A stretch of DNA of 64,000 nucleotides from Roseibium suaedae (GCF_900142725.1 NZ_FRBW01000001.1:248001-312000); one strand, 5' to 3'; counted from the stretch's first letter, positions 47,321-55,206 are shown. The notes: generated by a model from the letters alone, not told the origin. Numbers and translations: made by a program.

Positions 47321-48118
47321 TCAATTTGGGTCGCCACATACGAGAAATTTCCCGCCTTTAATCCCTGCGGAACTTATAGCCTGTTGTAGTTCATGTGAAC
47401 CTAGAACTATTTTTCTCGCTACGCCTCCGCTTCCAAAATACTGCGCAGATTTAAACATGTGATGATTGGTGTCGAACCTTGGTGAAGGAGTGTGACCTCT
47501 AGAAATTGGAGGATATTTTTTTATCCCGCAAGCATCGCACTTATAATAATTATGTATGTCATTCATCTGCAATTCGACAATATGGCTCACGTCTAGCTGA
47601 ACGACAGTCTCAATAGTCAAGCCGTCTTTGTGTAGCAGTACCGGCCTGCACTCGATGCCAAGCGGCTTGAAAACGCGTTCCCAAACATCAGGGGGAACAA
47701 AGTACTCGTCAAAAATCCAATTTGCCTGAAGTATAGATTTCTTCCCCCAAGCTGGGGCCTTCTTAAACCGAAATGGTGCTTTTTGTATGAGCCCACTTCC
47801 ACATGTTTTGCAATATTGACTTAAATCATAGGTTGCTTCCAAAAAGCCAAAATTGTCCTCCGGCTGTGGGTATCCATGATGCCAGCTTGCTGAAATGGCA
47901 AGATATTTTGCCTTTTCAATTTCTGTTCGTGAAAATTCTGTGTATGTGAAATCTACAAAGGAGTATTTGTTAACAAGTTCTTTTATTGATGGCCATCGTT
48001 CGTCATCTTCATCAATTTTGAAGGTGCAGAATCCTGGTTTTAGGTTGATGCCGATTTCGAAGAAATTCCTCTTCTCTTCTTCTTCGACATTCATTGAAAT
48101 GATGTGAATTATCTTCAT
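47321..48118 (-). CDS. Hypothetical protein with two CxxCG motifs
   Basis: 265 residues, AT-rich codon use clearly unlike the chromosome. CKTCG (103-107) and CDACG (194-198) suggest zinc binding across the chain. Between them are YFVPPDVWERVFKPLGIECRPV and LDVSHIVEL segments. A 'double-CxxCG' family including SitI-type immunity proteins is known from myxobacteria; resemblance is only in the paired motif, so that is a speculation. No toxin gene is adjacent. Start at 48118 (MKIIHIIS) has a poor ribosome site; a codon nine bases upstream is an alternative. Foreign origin is likely; it lies outside the bounded element. Confidence 0.6.
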   Translation of the reverse strand: MKIIHIISMNVEEEEKRNFFEIGINLKPGFCTFKIDEDDERWPSIKELVNKYSFVDFTYTEFSRTEIEKAKYLAISASWHHGYPQPEDNFGFLEATYDLSQYCKTCGSGLIQKAPFRFKKAPAWGKKSILQANWIFDEYFVPPDVWERVFKPLGIECRPVLLHKDGLTIETVVQLDVSHIVELQMNDIHNYYKCDACGIKKYPPISRGHTPSPRFDTNHHMFKSAQYFGSGGVARKIVLGSHELQQAISSAGIKGGKFLVCGDPN

Positions 48119-48509
48119 TTTTCCCAAAAACCAAGAGCAGGTAGTATCTCAGGATACTGCAATATTTTTCTCTTGCACTACACGTTATTTTCTAACGATT
48201 GGCATGGTTCGTTCGGTAGCTGTAGCGATTGGATTCACGCTGGGGTTGTGTAATCACTCGATGCTTTGAGCGCGTCTCCGGACATTGCGCGGGGACGTAT
48301 GTAGCGGTCTGCCGTTTGCTGCATTCTTGGGTGGGGGAGGTCAGAATGCCTCATAACGCCGAAATCATGAACCCAGCTTCAAGGTTTGCACGGCGCTGGA
48401 GGCTGTAAAGGGCGAGCGTAGATTGTCGTGTCGCCTTTGGTCGTCAAACACGGTGCACATCCGAAGATGTTCTTCCAGACGAGGAGGGCGGCTTAGGGGG
48501 TAGGTTAAA
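48119..48509. other. Non-coding stretch left of the integrative element
   Basis: 391 bases without a gene I can support, mixed base composition. I see no repeats of the att sequence or transposase remnants. The left part presumably holds the promoter of the 47321-48118 gene. The short open frame crossing 48510 runs through the att repeat and is not a credible gene. Confidence 0.6.
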
Positions 48510-48524
48510 ATGGCGGAGAGAGAG
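48510..48524. repeat. Left attachment repeat (att)
   Basis: ATGGCGGAGAGAGAG, identical to 53893-53907. Beyond it the sequences diverge, but CGAA recurs in the same register (48530-48533 versus 53912-53915), consistent with a partial tRNA T-arm match. Confidence 0.85.
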
Positions 48525-48645
48525 TCCGTCGAATCACTGTTCTTTGCTGCTTTAAGGTGTCGAAAAACTCGCAATTTTCTGGCTTAATTCTGCGATTATT
48601 GTCTCTATCTGTGCATTGATAGTCATTCATGTCCACCCCATATAG

Positions 48646-48664
48646 TGGGGAAGGAAGTGGGGAT
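48646..48664. repeat. 19-bp repeat, copy 1 (candidate integrase arm site; overlaps int ribosome-binding region)
   Basis: TGGGGAAGGAAGTGGGGAT, identical to 53822-53840. It contains two GGGGA units. It lies 122 bases inside the left att and directly before the integrase ATG at 48667. Confidence 0.6.
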
Positions 48665-48666
48665 TA

Positions 48667-49857
48667 ATGACCAGATCAATTCACAAACTCAGCCCTTTGA
48701 AGGTTCCGAAGCTGGAAGGGCCGAAGCGACATAGTGACGGCGGCGGGCTCTATCTGAATGTTACCGGAGCGGGAACGCGCTCTTGGATTTTCATGTGGGC
48801 GGTAAACGGCAAGCGCCGGGAAATGGGCTTGGGTTCCTACCCGGCAATCTCGCTGGCTGATGCGCGTTCAAGGGCTGACGATTGCAGGAAACTGGTCGAA
48901 CATGGCTTTGATCCAATCTCGGAGCGGGATCGGCAGCTTGAAAAGACGTTTGGAGAATGCGCTGAGGAATACATCGCGGCGCACAAGTCGTCATGGAAAA
49001 ATGAAAAGCACCAGGGCCAGTGGGGAAATACCCTGACAACTTATTGCGCGCGCATGTGGAAGCTGCCGGTTTCAAAGGTGAATGATCAGCAGGTCTTGGC
49101 CTGCTTGAGACCGATCTGGGCAAGCAAGAACGAGACAGCTAGTCGCTTGAGAGGCAGGATAGAACGGGTTCTCGATTATGCGAAGTCGAATGGTTGGCGC
49201 GACGGAGAGAACCCTGCGCGTTGGCGCGGAAACCTTCAGCATATCTTACCCAAGAGGCAGAAGCTGGCACGCGGTCATATGGCTGCGCTGCATTTTAACG
49301 CTTTGCCGGAGTTTTTCGAGCGCTTGCAGGCTGCGAATTCGATGTCGGCGCGCGCTCTAGAATTTCTAATTCTGACGGCTTCACGTTCTGGCGAAGTGCG
49401 GGAGGCGAAATGGTCGGAGTTTGATCTCGAAAAGAAGATATGGACTGTTCCGGCTGCCAGGATGAAAGCCCAGAAAGAACATAGCGTCCCGCTGAGTGAG
49501 CAGGCTGCCGCTTTGATTGGGAAACTGAAAGCCAATCAGGTTTCTGAGTTTGTATTTCCGGGGCAAAAGATTGACGCCCCCATGAGCGATATGACGCTCA
49601 CCGGCTTGCTGCGTCGGTGGAAGGTGACAACCGTTGTTGATGGGCGGGAGCGAACGGTTACCGCGCACGGCTTCAGATCGACATTCAGGGACTGGTGCGG
49701 AAACGAGACTGACTATCCGCGAGAATTGGCGGAGGAAGCACTTGCGCACCAGATTGGCAATGCGGTTGAACGAGCGTATCGTCGGCAAGCCGCGATTGAA
49801 AAGCGCAGAAAGCTCATGCAGGATTGGGCGAACTATTGCGTTTCTTGCAGGAATTGA
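48667..49857 (+). CDS. Tyrosine-type integrase (P4/DUF4102 class)
   Basis: 396 residues. The N-terminal arm-binding DUF4102 domain begins ...VPKLEGPKRHSDGGGLYLNVTGAGTRSWIFMW. The catalytic domain has Arg240 (ASRSGEVREAKW), His334-Arg337 (AHGFRSTFRDWCGNE), His361 (ALAHQIGN) and the nucleophile Tyr371 (ERAYRR). All residues of the recombinase pentad that I can place are present, so it should be active. It faces away from the left att. It would catalyse integration at, and with an excisionase, excision from, the tRNA-Ser 3' end. Ends 11 bases before the lipoprotein gene. Confidence 0.94.
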   Translation: MTRSIHKLSPLKVPKLEGPKRHSDGGGLYLNVTGAGTRSWIFMWAVNGKRREMGLGSYPAISLADARSRADDCRKLVEHGFDPISERDRQLEKTFGECAEEYIAAHKSSWKNEKHQGQWGNTLTTYCARMWKLPVSKVNDQQVLACLRPIWASKNETASRLRGRIERVLDYAKSNGWRDGENPARWRGNLQHILPKRQKLARGHMAALHFNALPEFFERLQAANSMSARALEFLILTASRSGEVREAKWSEFDLEKKIWTVPAARMKAQKEHSVPLSEQAAALIGKLKANQVSEFVFPGQKIDAPMSDMTLTGLLRRWKVTTVVDGRERTVTAHGFRSTFRDWCGNETDYPRELAEEALAHQIGNAVERAYRRQAAIEKRRKLMQDWANYCVSCRN

Positions 49858-49868
49858 GGGCAAAATTT

Positions 49869-50228
49869 ATGAAGTCTAGATTTCTAATTTCGTTGTGCTT
49901 TATGGTTTCTGGCTGCGCTGGTGTTACCGAAGCAATGAAATATCAAGGAACGCCGATACAGCGCTTTGAGTATGCTGGAGATAATTGGCGAATATTTGAT
50001 AAGCCAGCTGAAGGAAAGATGATGACAACGCCTTCGATTGGAGCTGGAATTTCAGCAGGAACGGCGCGTGGGCTTACATTCGGCATTGCTGGGGCGTTGC
50101 CTGAAGGTTTACAGCATCAAGAGATGGCGAAAGAATATCTAAAGAGCACAGGACGCGAAAGTTGTAGTATTTTTGAGACAAAAAAGGTAATTCAAGGCCA
50201 GTATGAAATTATTTACAAATGTAATTAG
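49869..50228 (+). CDS. Small predicted lipoprotein (element cargo)
   Basis: 119 residues, signal peptide with lipobox (FMVSGC, Cys16), so it should be acylated and held in a membrane. The rest includes a Gly/Ala-rich segment (GAGISAGTARGLTFGIAGA) and two later Cys residues (ESCSIF and YKCN) that could form a disulfide. No family recognised. GAGGG lies upstream of the ATG at 49869. Likely co-transcribed with the integrase, as cargo that would be expressed with it. A surface-exclusion or phage-receptor role is possible but unsupported. Confidence 0.65.
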   Translation: MKSRFLISLCFMVSGCAGVTEAMKYQGTPIQRFEYAGDNWRIFDKPAEGKMMTTPSIGAGISAGTARGLTFGIAGALPEGLQHQEMAKEYLKSTGRESCSIFETKKVIQGQYEIIYKCN

Positions 50229-50239
50229 GGGCGGCGGCA

Positions 50240-50431
50240 ATGAATATGCGAGAGTTTGGCGATAAACTTGATGCTGGTTGGTCTGTGATTGGTTACTCAG
50301 TTTGCATGGCGGAGGCCGGAGCTTTGGTTCATAATATAATGATACAAAATGGACGAAAAACTCAGGCAGTTACCGTAGTAATGCAGGGTCAGAGAGAAGC
50401 TGGACGGGTTGTTAATGTGATCTCAGAATAG
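50240..50431 (+). CDS. Small hypothetical protein (element cargo)
   Basis: 63 residues, 11 bases after the lipoprotein gene and in the same direction. It has a central CMAEAGALVHNIMIQNGRK and a Val-rich tail; no signal peptide or clear helix-turn-helix. It is preceded by a GGGGCGG ribosome-site-like stretch. Unknown family; translation is plausible but not certain. Confidence 0.5.
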   Translation: MNMREFGDKLDAGWSVIGYSVCMAEAGALVHNIMIQNGRKTQAVTVVMQGQREAGRVVNVISE

Positions 50432-50434
50432 TTG

Positions 50435-50761
50435 CTATTCTATATATGCAGTATTCTCTCGAAAAATTTCTTTTCCTGACAATAGATGTACGCCAACGGA
50501 GAAGTATCCATGATTCTTAACTTCTATAAATCTTATTAACTTTGGGCCTATAGATAGGTATTTATCATCTTTTAAAAATATTTCAATAGAATTATTCTTA
50601 CTGTCAGCAAATATTAAGTCTATTACATTTAGTTCTACTTCATGTGAACTATTAAGAAAACATTTAATTATATTGTACTCACTCTCAATGTTGCGTCTGC
50701 TATATACAGTGACACCATTGATTACTCGGCATTGATTCATATCAATTTGCATTTGTGACAT
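50435..50761 (-). CDS. Hypothetical protein (AT-rich)
   Basis: 108 residues, convergent with the preceding gene and separated by three bases. Very AT-rich codon use. The sequence alternates beta-like strands (VIDLIFADSKNNSIEIFLKDDKYLSIGPKLIRFIEV), no membrane helix. No family recognised. It shows an intact reading frame with an ATG and lies beside the candidate origin. Confidence 0.5.
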   Translation of the reverse strand: MSQMQIDMNQCRVINGVTVYSRRNIESEYNIIKCFLNSSHEVELNVIDLIFADSKNNSIEIFLKDDKYLSIGPKLIRFIEVKNHGYFSVGVHLLSGKEIFRENTAYIE

Positions 50762-50807
50762 ATGAAAATATTGCTCCTGTGTTCTGTAAGTTTATGGATT
50801 TCAAATA

Positions 50808-50922
50808 GGGGGCTAGGTGGGCTGTAAGGGCTATTTCCTACTGCTTCTAGAAAAATGGCTTATTACTTAAAACAAAAATTTCATAAGAGCTGAAAATAGC
50901 CCTTACAGCCCCTTGAGCCCCC
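50808..50922. other. Iteron-bearing 29-bp inverted repeat (candidate replication origin)
   Basis: Left arm 50808-50836 and right arm 50894-50922 match at 25 of 29 positions when inverted. Each arm has three GGGCT units spaced nine bases apart (GGGCT-AGGT-GGGCT-GTAA-GGGCT). The 57-base spacer is AT-rich. The right arm ends ten bases from the stop codon of the primase-helicase. Iterons plus an AT-rich unwinding region beside a replication gene is the usual layout of a primase-dependent origin. It might instead be a large bidirectional terminator. Confidence 0.6.
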
Positions 50923-50932
50923 TTTATGCATT

Positions 50933-53074
50933 TCAATTGATCTTGGTAAGAGACCATTTTTTGGTGCTTTTTCCTTGCTTGATGATCTTGAGTCCATTTG
51001 AAACCTTCCCTTCGTTCTGTGAAAGGAAGGTGCCGAGTCTTTGAGGGTCAATTGCGTGCGTCTTTGTTGCCGCGATAGCCCTGAGAGCTTCATAGAACGG
51101 ATCATCCAGTGTGTTTGCTTCGGAGCTGCTCGCTTCAGCTTTCAGTTCCGCTGCCGTCATGGGTCGATTCAGGCCGATCCTTTTTTGCCAGGCGTCCACC
51201 AGGTTCGAAAGCCGCTCAACTGAAGGGTCATTCTGCCGATTATCTTCCATGGTCTCGCAAGGGTCATCCTTGCCAAGCCAGATCAAGGCCGAACGGACCA
51301 GGGCCGACCAATCTTCAAAACTGGCAAGGTTCCTACGCGAGTTTGGTTTTCCGACACTGATATAAGCCTGCACAACGGTGAGGGCTGCGCTGACGTATTT
51401 TGCCCTGTCTTTCAGGATCAGATCAAAGGGGCTGTCGGCAAAGGATCTTGTTTCAGGGCGCTCCATATTGGCGTCCAGAGAACAAAGAACGGTTCTGCGG
51501 TTCATGTCTTCGACAAGTTGAATATTGTTGCCGGTCGCGAACACTGAGCAGTGGCTTTCAATCTTGATCAATGTCGATTTGCCGAGTGGGCGGATTTCAA
51601 TCAGCGGGCGCTCAACCATCTGGCAAAGAACGTCGGAGCCGAGTTGCCCGTTCACGTTGTCGATGGACAGAAGGGCAGGATTGCCTAACAAAGCTGAGCC
51701 CAGACGCTTGTCTGTTTCCTCTCCGCTTCCTGCGGAAATGACAGGGGCGCGATGCCCTGAAACAATGGCGCTGGCAAGGTCGATCAGATAGCTCTTGCCG
51801 GTTCCTGCGGTTGGGGCGCGAACGGCATGGAGAGGCATTTGTGGAATTGCCCCTCTCACAACCGGAGAAATGAGCGCGGAAAGCGCCACTGAACGGCTTG
51901 CAGGCGAAGCGAAGGGAAATCCATTCAGAAGCCCTTCCAGAAGCGTCAGGGCAGCTTCTGCGTCTGATCTTGAGGGGTTCTGCGGGTGAGAAGACAGATC
52001 CAGGTTGGAAGCAAGGTAAAGGCCTGTCGCTTGGTCATAGCCGGGGTTCAGGAGAACTGAACCGTCTGGACGAAGTGTCGGCGCTGTCAGGATGCCGCGC
52101 AGCTTGGGGGAACGCCACTCACCATCGCGGCTAAGCAGGATCTTTGCTGCGTTTCGGTCTGGATGAGCCCTCTTCCATGCCTTCTGCTTCAGGTCGTATT
52201 TTTGCCATTCAGAGCAACGCGAGAGGAAGTCAATCAAACTGTCTTCGCTCAATGGAATTGTTCGCGCTGCATCGACCACCGCGCCATTGGTGGCTTGAGT
52301 CTGTTCCTTTGCAACCTTTACCAGCCCAGCGCCGGTAACATAGATGGGAACTGCGGCATTGATGAATGCATCTTCTGCCTCGTCTGCCATTCGGTCCAAT
52401 TCGCCGGGCACGATCTTGATAATCGGAGTCGGTCTCTCAGGCACTTGCTGCGCGACAAGAGCAAGCAGGCCCGCCTTGCTATTTCCAGCCTCCTGCCAAT
52501 CCGTCACGTCTCCCTTGAGCGGAAGGCCCGGAAGACGAATGACGCGTACGCTCTTTGCGACGGGCAGAACGGATTGCAGCACCTGTTTTGCATGGGCTTC
52601 GCCGCGCTCATCGTTATCAGGAAGGATGACGACATCCCGATCCTTTAGCCATTGGCTGAATGAGTCTTTCCATTTCAGTGCGCCGAAAGGGTTGCAGGTC
52701 GCAGTAAGGTCAAGACTTCTAAGTGTCTCAACATCCTTTTCCCCTTCGACAATGAAGACGGGCTCATGAGCGTTGGAAGAGACAAGCTCATGGAGGCGAT
52801 ACGGGACCGGCTGCGCTTCGCCCATACCTGATAGGATGTCAGCCAACTCGTTGGACTCAAACCGCTCCGAATAACCAAGTGGGTTAATATGTTGTGTTCG
52901 GAAAACCTTTTCGCCGTCAGCGTTGGTGCCCTTGCAGATAAAGAACAGGTGCCGATTCTTCTCATCTGTATATTCGTACTTGGCGACTTGCCTTGTTCCG
53001 AAGCCCCATTGCGGGCGATCAGGATCGCCAGCATTCCAAGAGCCAGAAGTTTTGATATTTGTCTTAATTGTCAT
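50933..53074 (-). CDS. TOPRIM primase-helicase (satellite/prophage replication protein)
   Basis: 713 residues. The TOPRIM domain at about 103-170 has VEGEKD (109-114) and DNDERG (153-158). A C-terminal ATPase has Walker A PTAGTGKS (421-428) and Walker B ALLSIDNV (467-474), with SVFATGNNI as a possible sensor motif. No zinc finger is visible at the N-terminus, so the primase half may be reduced. P4-alpha/DUF927-like proteins are the nearest type. It probably initiates replication at the adjacent iteron palindrome. On the minus strand, opposite to the integrase. Confidence 0.88.
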   Translation of the reverse strand: MTIKTNIKTSGSWNAGDPDRPQWGFGTRQVAKYEYTDEKNRHLFFICKGTNADGEKVFRTQHINPLGYSERFESNELADILSGMGEAQPVPYRLHELVSSNAHEPVFIVEGEKDVETLRSLDLTATCNPFGALKWKDSFSQWLKDRDVVILPDNDERGEAHAKQVLQSVLPVAKSVRVIRLPGLPLKGDVTDWQEAGNSKAGLLALVAQQVPERPTPIIKIVPGELDRMADEAEDAFINAAVPIYVTGAGLVKVAKEQTQATNGAVVDAARTIPLSEDSLIDFLSRCSEWQKYDLKQKAWKRAHPDRNAAKILLSRDGEWRSPKLRGILTAPTLRPDGSVLLNPGYDQATGLYLASNLDLSSHPQNPSRSDAEAALTLLEGLLNGFPFASPASRSVALSALISPVVRGAIPQMPLHAVRAPTAGTGKSYLIDLASAIVSGHRAPVISAGSGEETDKRLGSALLGNPALLSIDNVNGQLGSDVLCQMVERPLIEIRPLGKSTLIKIESHCSVFATGNNIQLVEDMNRRTVLCSLDANMERPETRSFADSPFDLILKDRAKYVSAALTVVQAYISVGKPNSRRNLASFEDWSALVRSALIWLGKDDPCETMEDNRQNDPSVERLSNLVDAWQKRIGLNRPMTAAELKAEASSSEANTLDDPFYEALRAIAATKTHAIDPQRLGTFLSQNEGKVSNGLKIIKQGKSTKKWSLTKIN

Positions 53075-53207
53075 TAGCGGCCTTTCATAATAATTGGGCG
53101 CAGAAAGCCGTTCCGGCGCTCAGCGGGAAGCGGCGGGCAAATGCGGTTCGATCCGCAAAGTCTTTTGGATTTAAGTCAGAAGCCGCGCTGGGCGGTTTCG
53201 CTGATGC

Positions 53208-53468
53208 CTAAGCGGTAAGGGTCGGACGCTTGTGGCGATTGCGCCATGCTGCCGCGTCTTCGGCGGCAATGAGCGTGCGCTCTCCGATTTTGATGATGTC
53301 AGGTCCGTCACCCTTCTTCAGCAATGCGTAAAAGCTGGAGCGGCTGATTGAATGCGCCGCGCAAAATTCATTGATTGAGTATGCGAGTTTGATTTGAGAG
53401 GTTTCCAAAAAATTATTCCCATTTCTATTGACACGATGTCTGCGATGCACTAGAAACGAACTTGACAA
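53208..53468 (-). CDS. AlpA/excisionase-like helix-turn-helix protein
   Basis: 86 residues; the helix-turn-helix YSINEFCAAHSISRSSFYALLKKG is followed by a wing PDIIKIGERTLIAAEDAAAWRNR, the HTH_17/MerR-like AlpA fold. Small proteins of this kind act as excisionases and activators of integrase in P4-like elements. The exact start is uncertain, since the first 28 residues are basic and outside the domain. It lies 133 bases upstream of the primase gene. Confidence 0.8.
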   Translation of the reverse strand: MSSSFLVHRRHRVNRNGNNFLETSQIKLAYSINEFCAAHSISRSSFYALLKKGDGPDIIKIGERTLIAAEDAAAWRNRHKRPTLTA

Positions 53469-53723
53469 TGTTCATATAATTTCAGATGCGCTTATTCAGA
53501 CAAATACGTATAAGCGCACACTTTGGCGTGCTTGTCAAGTTTTTAATGGCGGATTGGCTTTAAAAATGCCTGAACACCGCTGCTTGTTGCAAAAATATCA
53601 CAAAATTTGAAGGTTAAGATGCCTGTCTCTGCGGGCTCTAACGGTATGGGCGGTTAATTAGCTGTGTTCATGGCCTGCCTGCTCAAATCAGCTATAAGCT
53701 CGACAGAGGCGCTTCAGTGAGCC

Positions 53724-53807
53724 CGCTAGATAAGTATGGAGCCACTTATGAAGTCGTTCAAACCGGTGAGATGCTGACCGTTGTCTGAGTGCACTCGCTA
53801 GATGAGT
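53724..53807. repeat. Two direct 12-bp repeats near the right end (candidate excisionase/integrase sites)
   Basis: CGCTAGATAAGT (53724-53735) and CGCTAGATGAGT (53796-53807) differ at one base and are 72 bases apart. They are in the gene-free 424-base region 53469-53892 between the HTH gene and the tRNA. The remainder of this stretch has no gene I can support. Confidence 0.4.
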
Positions 53808-53821
53808 GCCCCAATCGCAAT

Positions 53822-53840
53822 TGGGGAAGGAAGTGGGGAT
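53822..53840. repeat. 19-bp repeat, copy 2 (candidate integrase arm site)
   Basis: TGGGGAAGGAAGTGGGGAT, same orientation as copy 1 at 48646-48664. It lies 52 bases inside the right att. In the circular form the two copies would flank the joined att site. Confidence 0.6.
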
Positions 53841-53892
53841 CCACGCTAACTGTCCCGATTTAATTCATTATATCAATTGCTTAAAAGAAAAT

Positions 53893-53907
53893 ATGGCGGA
53901 GAGAGAG
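53893..53907. repeat. Right attachment repeat (att) within the tRNA-Ser 3' end
   Basis: ATGGCGGAGAGAGAG; 14 of the 15 bases lie within the mature tRNA gene, including the CCA end. Integration therefore restores an intact tRNA. Confidence 0.88.
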
Positions 53908-53983
53908 GGATTCGAACCCTCGGAACGCTTGCGCGCTCAACGGTTTTCGAGACCGCCCCGTTCAACCACTCCGGCACCTCTCC
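53894..53983 (-). tRNA. tRNA-Ser (anticodon CGA)
   Basis: 90 bases with an encoded CCA. Acceptor GGAGAGG pairs with TCTCTCC, discriminator G. Anticodon loop CTCGAAA in GCGGT-CTCGAAA-ACCG gives CGA. A long variable arm (GAGCGCGCAAGCGTTC) confirms class II Ser. The T arm is GAGGG-TTCGAAT-CCCTC. It is the integration target of the element on its 3' side. Confidence 0.96.
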
Positions 53984-54020
53984 GCGGTACTTGTCGACAA
54001 ACGGGTCTCAAGTGGCGCGG

Positions 54021-54049
54021 AACATAGACAAGGTGCCGGGCGCCCGCAA
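54021..54049 (-). promoter_or_regulatory. Promoter of tRNA-Ser
   Basis: On the minus strand TTGCGG (54049-54044), 17 bases, TATGTT (54026-54021), ending 38 bases before the tRNA. Confidence 0.55.
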
Positions 54050-54250
54050 GGGGCTCGCTTGCTGTTTCTGCCGTTTTTTTGTTTGCCGATGCAAAGCCGG
54101 GGGAAAAGCGGGAAATCAAGGGCTTCGCAGGTGTGGGATTTGCTCCCCGGGAGAGTTTGAGCCGGTTCAAGGCGCTTGTGATAGGCTTTGGCTCTAGTCA
54201 TTGCTCCTCAAAAAGGGACAAGAAACCCGCAAGTTCGCGGCACTTGCGCG

Positions 54251-54278
54251 TTGACTCGCAGCGTTCCTTGTCTATATT
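54251..54278 (+). promoter_or_regulatory. Promoter of the rplU-rpmA operon
   Basis: TTGACT (54251-54256), 16 bases, TATATT (54273-54278), close to the sigma-70 consensus. It leaves a leader of about 220 bases before rplU, in which I see no gene and no known leader motif. Confidence 0.65.
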
Positions 54279-54506
54279 GCGCGAGCTTGAAAAGGCAGGA
54301 TCGACCCTGAGTCTGCCCTTTCTTCCTGTCCAAGGCCTGATGGTCAGATCTTCGAATTCTCCATAATTCAAGATCTTACGTCGCAAAGATCCACTTTCCG
54401 TGACAACGGTTTGCGGGCGCCGATCGGCAGCTGGAACAGCGCTGGCATGACTGCATGAATGCAGCAGCACAGCGTGTAGAAGAACGAAAAGAAGGACGTG
54501 CGAGAC

Positions 54507-54887
54507 ATGTTCGCAGTGATCAAGACCGGCGGTAAGCAGTACACCGTCGCCGCAAATGACCTCCTGAAGGTCGAAAAGCTGGACGCCGAAGCAGGCAGCA
54601 CCATCACCTTTGATGAAGTGCTCATGATCGGCGAAGGCGCAGACACCACTGTTGGTGCACCGCTTGTTGAAGGCGCTTCTGTGACTGCAGAAGTTGTCGA
54701 CCAGGCCCGCACCCGCAAGATCATCATTTTCAAGAAGCGCCGCCGCCAGAACTCGCGTCGCCGCAACGGTCATCGTCAGGCCTACACGCTTGTGAAGATC
54801 ACCGACATTCTTGCTGCAGGCGCAAAGCCGGCTGCCAAGAAGCGCGCAACGAAGAAGGCACAGACCGAAGAAGCTGCTGGCGAATAA
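54507..54887 (+). CDS. rplU: 50S ribosomal protein L21
   Basis: 126 residues from [12 protein letters not shown], the usual start; GAAGGA upstream. A GTG nine bases earlier is open but unneeded. The L21 signature [28 protein letters not shown] is present. The C-terminal tail ([17 protein letters not shown]) is an alphaproteobacterial extension. Binds 23S rRNA in the large subunit; operon with rpmA. Confidence 0.96.
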   Translation: MFAVIKTGGKQYTVAANDLLKVEKLDAEAGSTITFDEVLMIGEGADTTVGAPLVEGASVTAEVVDQARTRKIIIFKKRRRQNSRRRNGHRQAYTLVKITDILAAGAKPAAKKRATKKAQTEEAAGE

Positions 54888-54936
54888 TCGCCGCCACTTG
54901 GGTCTTAACTGAACAGCAAAGACGAGGAGTTTCGTC

Positions 54937-55206
54937 ATGGCACATAAAAAAGCAGGCGGTTCGTCGCGTAACGGCCGCGATTCCGCGGGTCGCCGTCTCG
55001 GCATCAAGAAGTTCGGCGGCGAAGCTGTGATTCCGGGCAACATTATTGCGCGTCAGCGCGGCACCACCTGGCATCCAGGCACGGGCGTTGGCATGGGCAA
55101 GGACCACACCATCTTCGCAACCGTCGAAGGCAAGGTTGAGTTCCAAGCTAAAGCCAACAACCGAACTTTCATCAACGTGCTTCCGGTAGCGGAAGCAGCG
55201 GAGTAA
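54937..55206 (+). CDS. rpmA: 50S ribosomal protein L27
   Basis: 89 residues with [29 protein letters not shown], the L27 N-terminus reaching the peptidyl transferase centre. It has no N-terminal cleaved extension of the firmicute type. RBS GACGAGGAG lies upstream. It ends the rplU-rpmA operon before a strong terminator. Confidence 0.97.
   Translation: MAHKKAGGSSRNGRDSAGRRLGIKKFGGEAVIPGNIIARQRGTTWHPGTGVGMGKDHTIFATVEGKVEFQAKANNRTFINVLPVAEAAE

Larger units (their letters stand above)
48510..53907. mobile_element. 5.4-kb integrative element at tRNA-Ser(CGA)
   Basis: Bounded by the 15-bp direct repeat ATGGCGGAGAGAGAG at 48510-48524 and 53893-53907; the right copy is the 3' end of tRNA-Ser. Inside are a tyrosine integrase, a lipoprotein, two small unknown genes, an inverted repeat/iteron region, a TOPRIM primase-helicase and an AlpA-type HTH protein. 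Composition is more AT-rich than the host. There are no capsid, packaging or conjugation genes, so it would need a helper to transfer. The layout resembles P4-like or PICI-like satellites reduced to integration and replication. Confidence 0.82.

Noticed and set aside
48365-48574. 69-codon minus-strand frame at the left att
   Set aside because: Runs through the att repeat, lacks a ribosome site and shows no domain; likely chance.
50240-50761. Toxin-antitoxin pair from the two small adjacent genes
   Set aside because: They are convergent, not an operon, and neither shows a known toxin or antitoxin fold.
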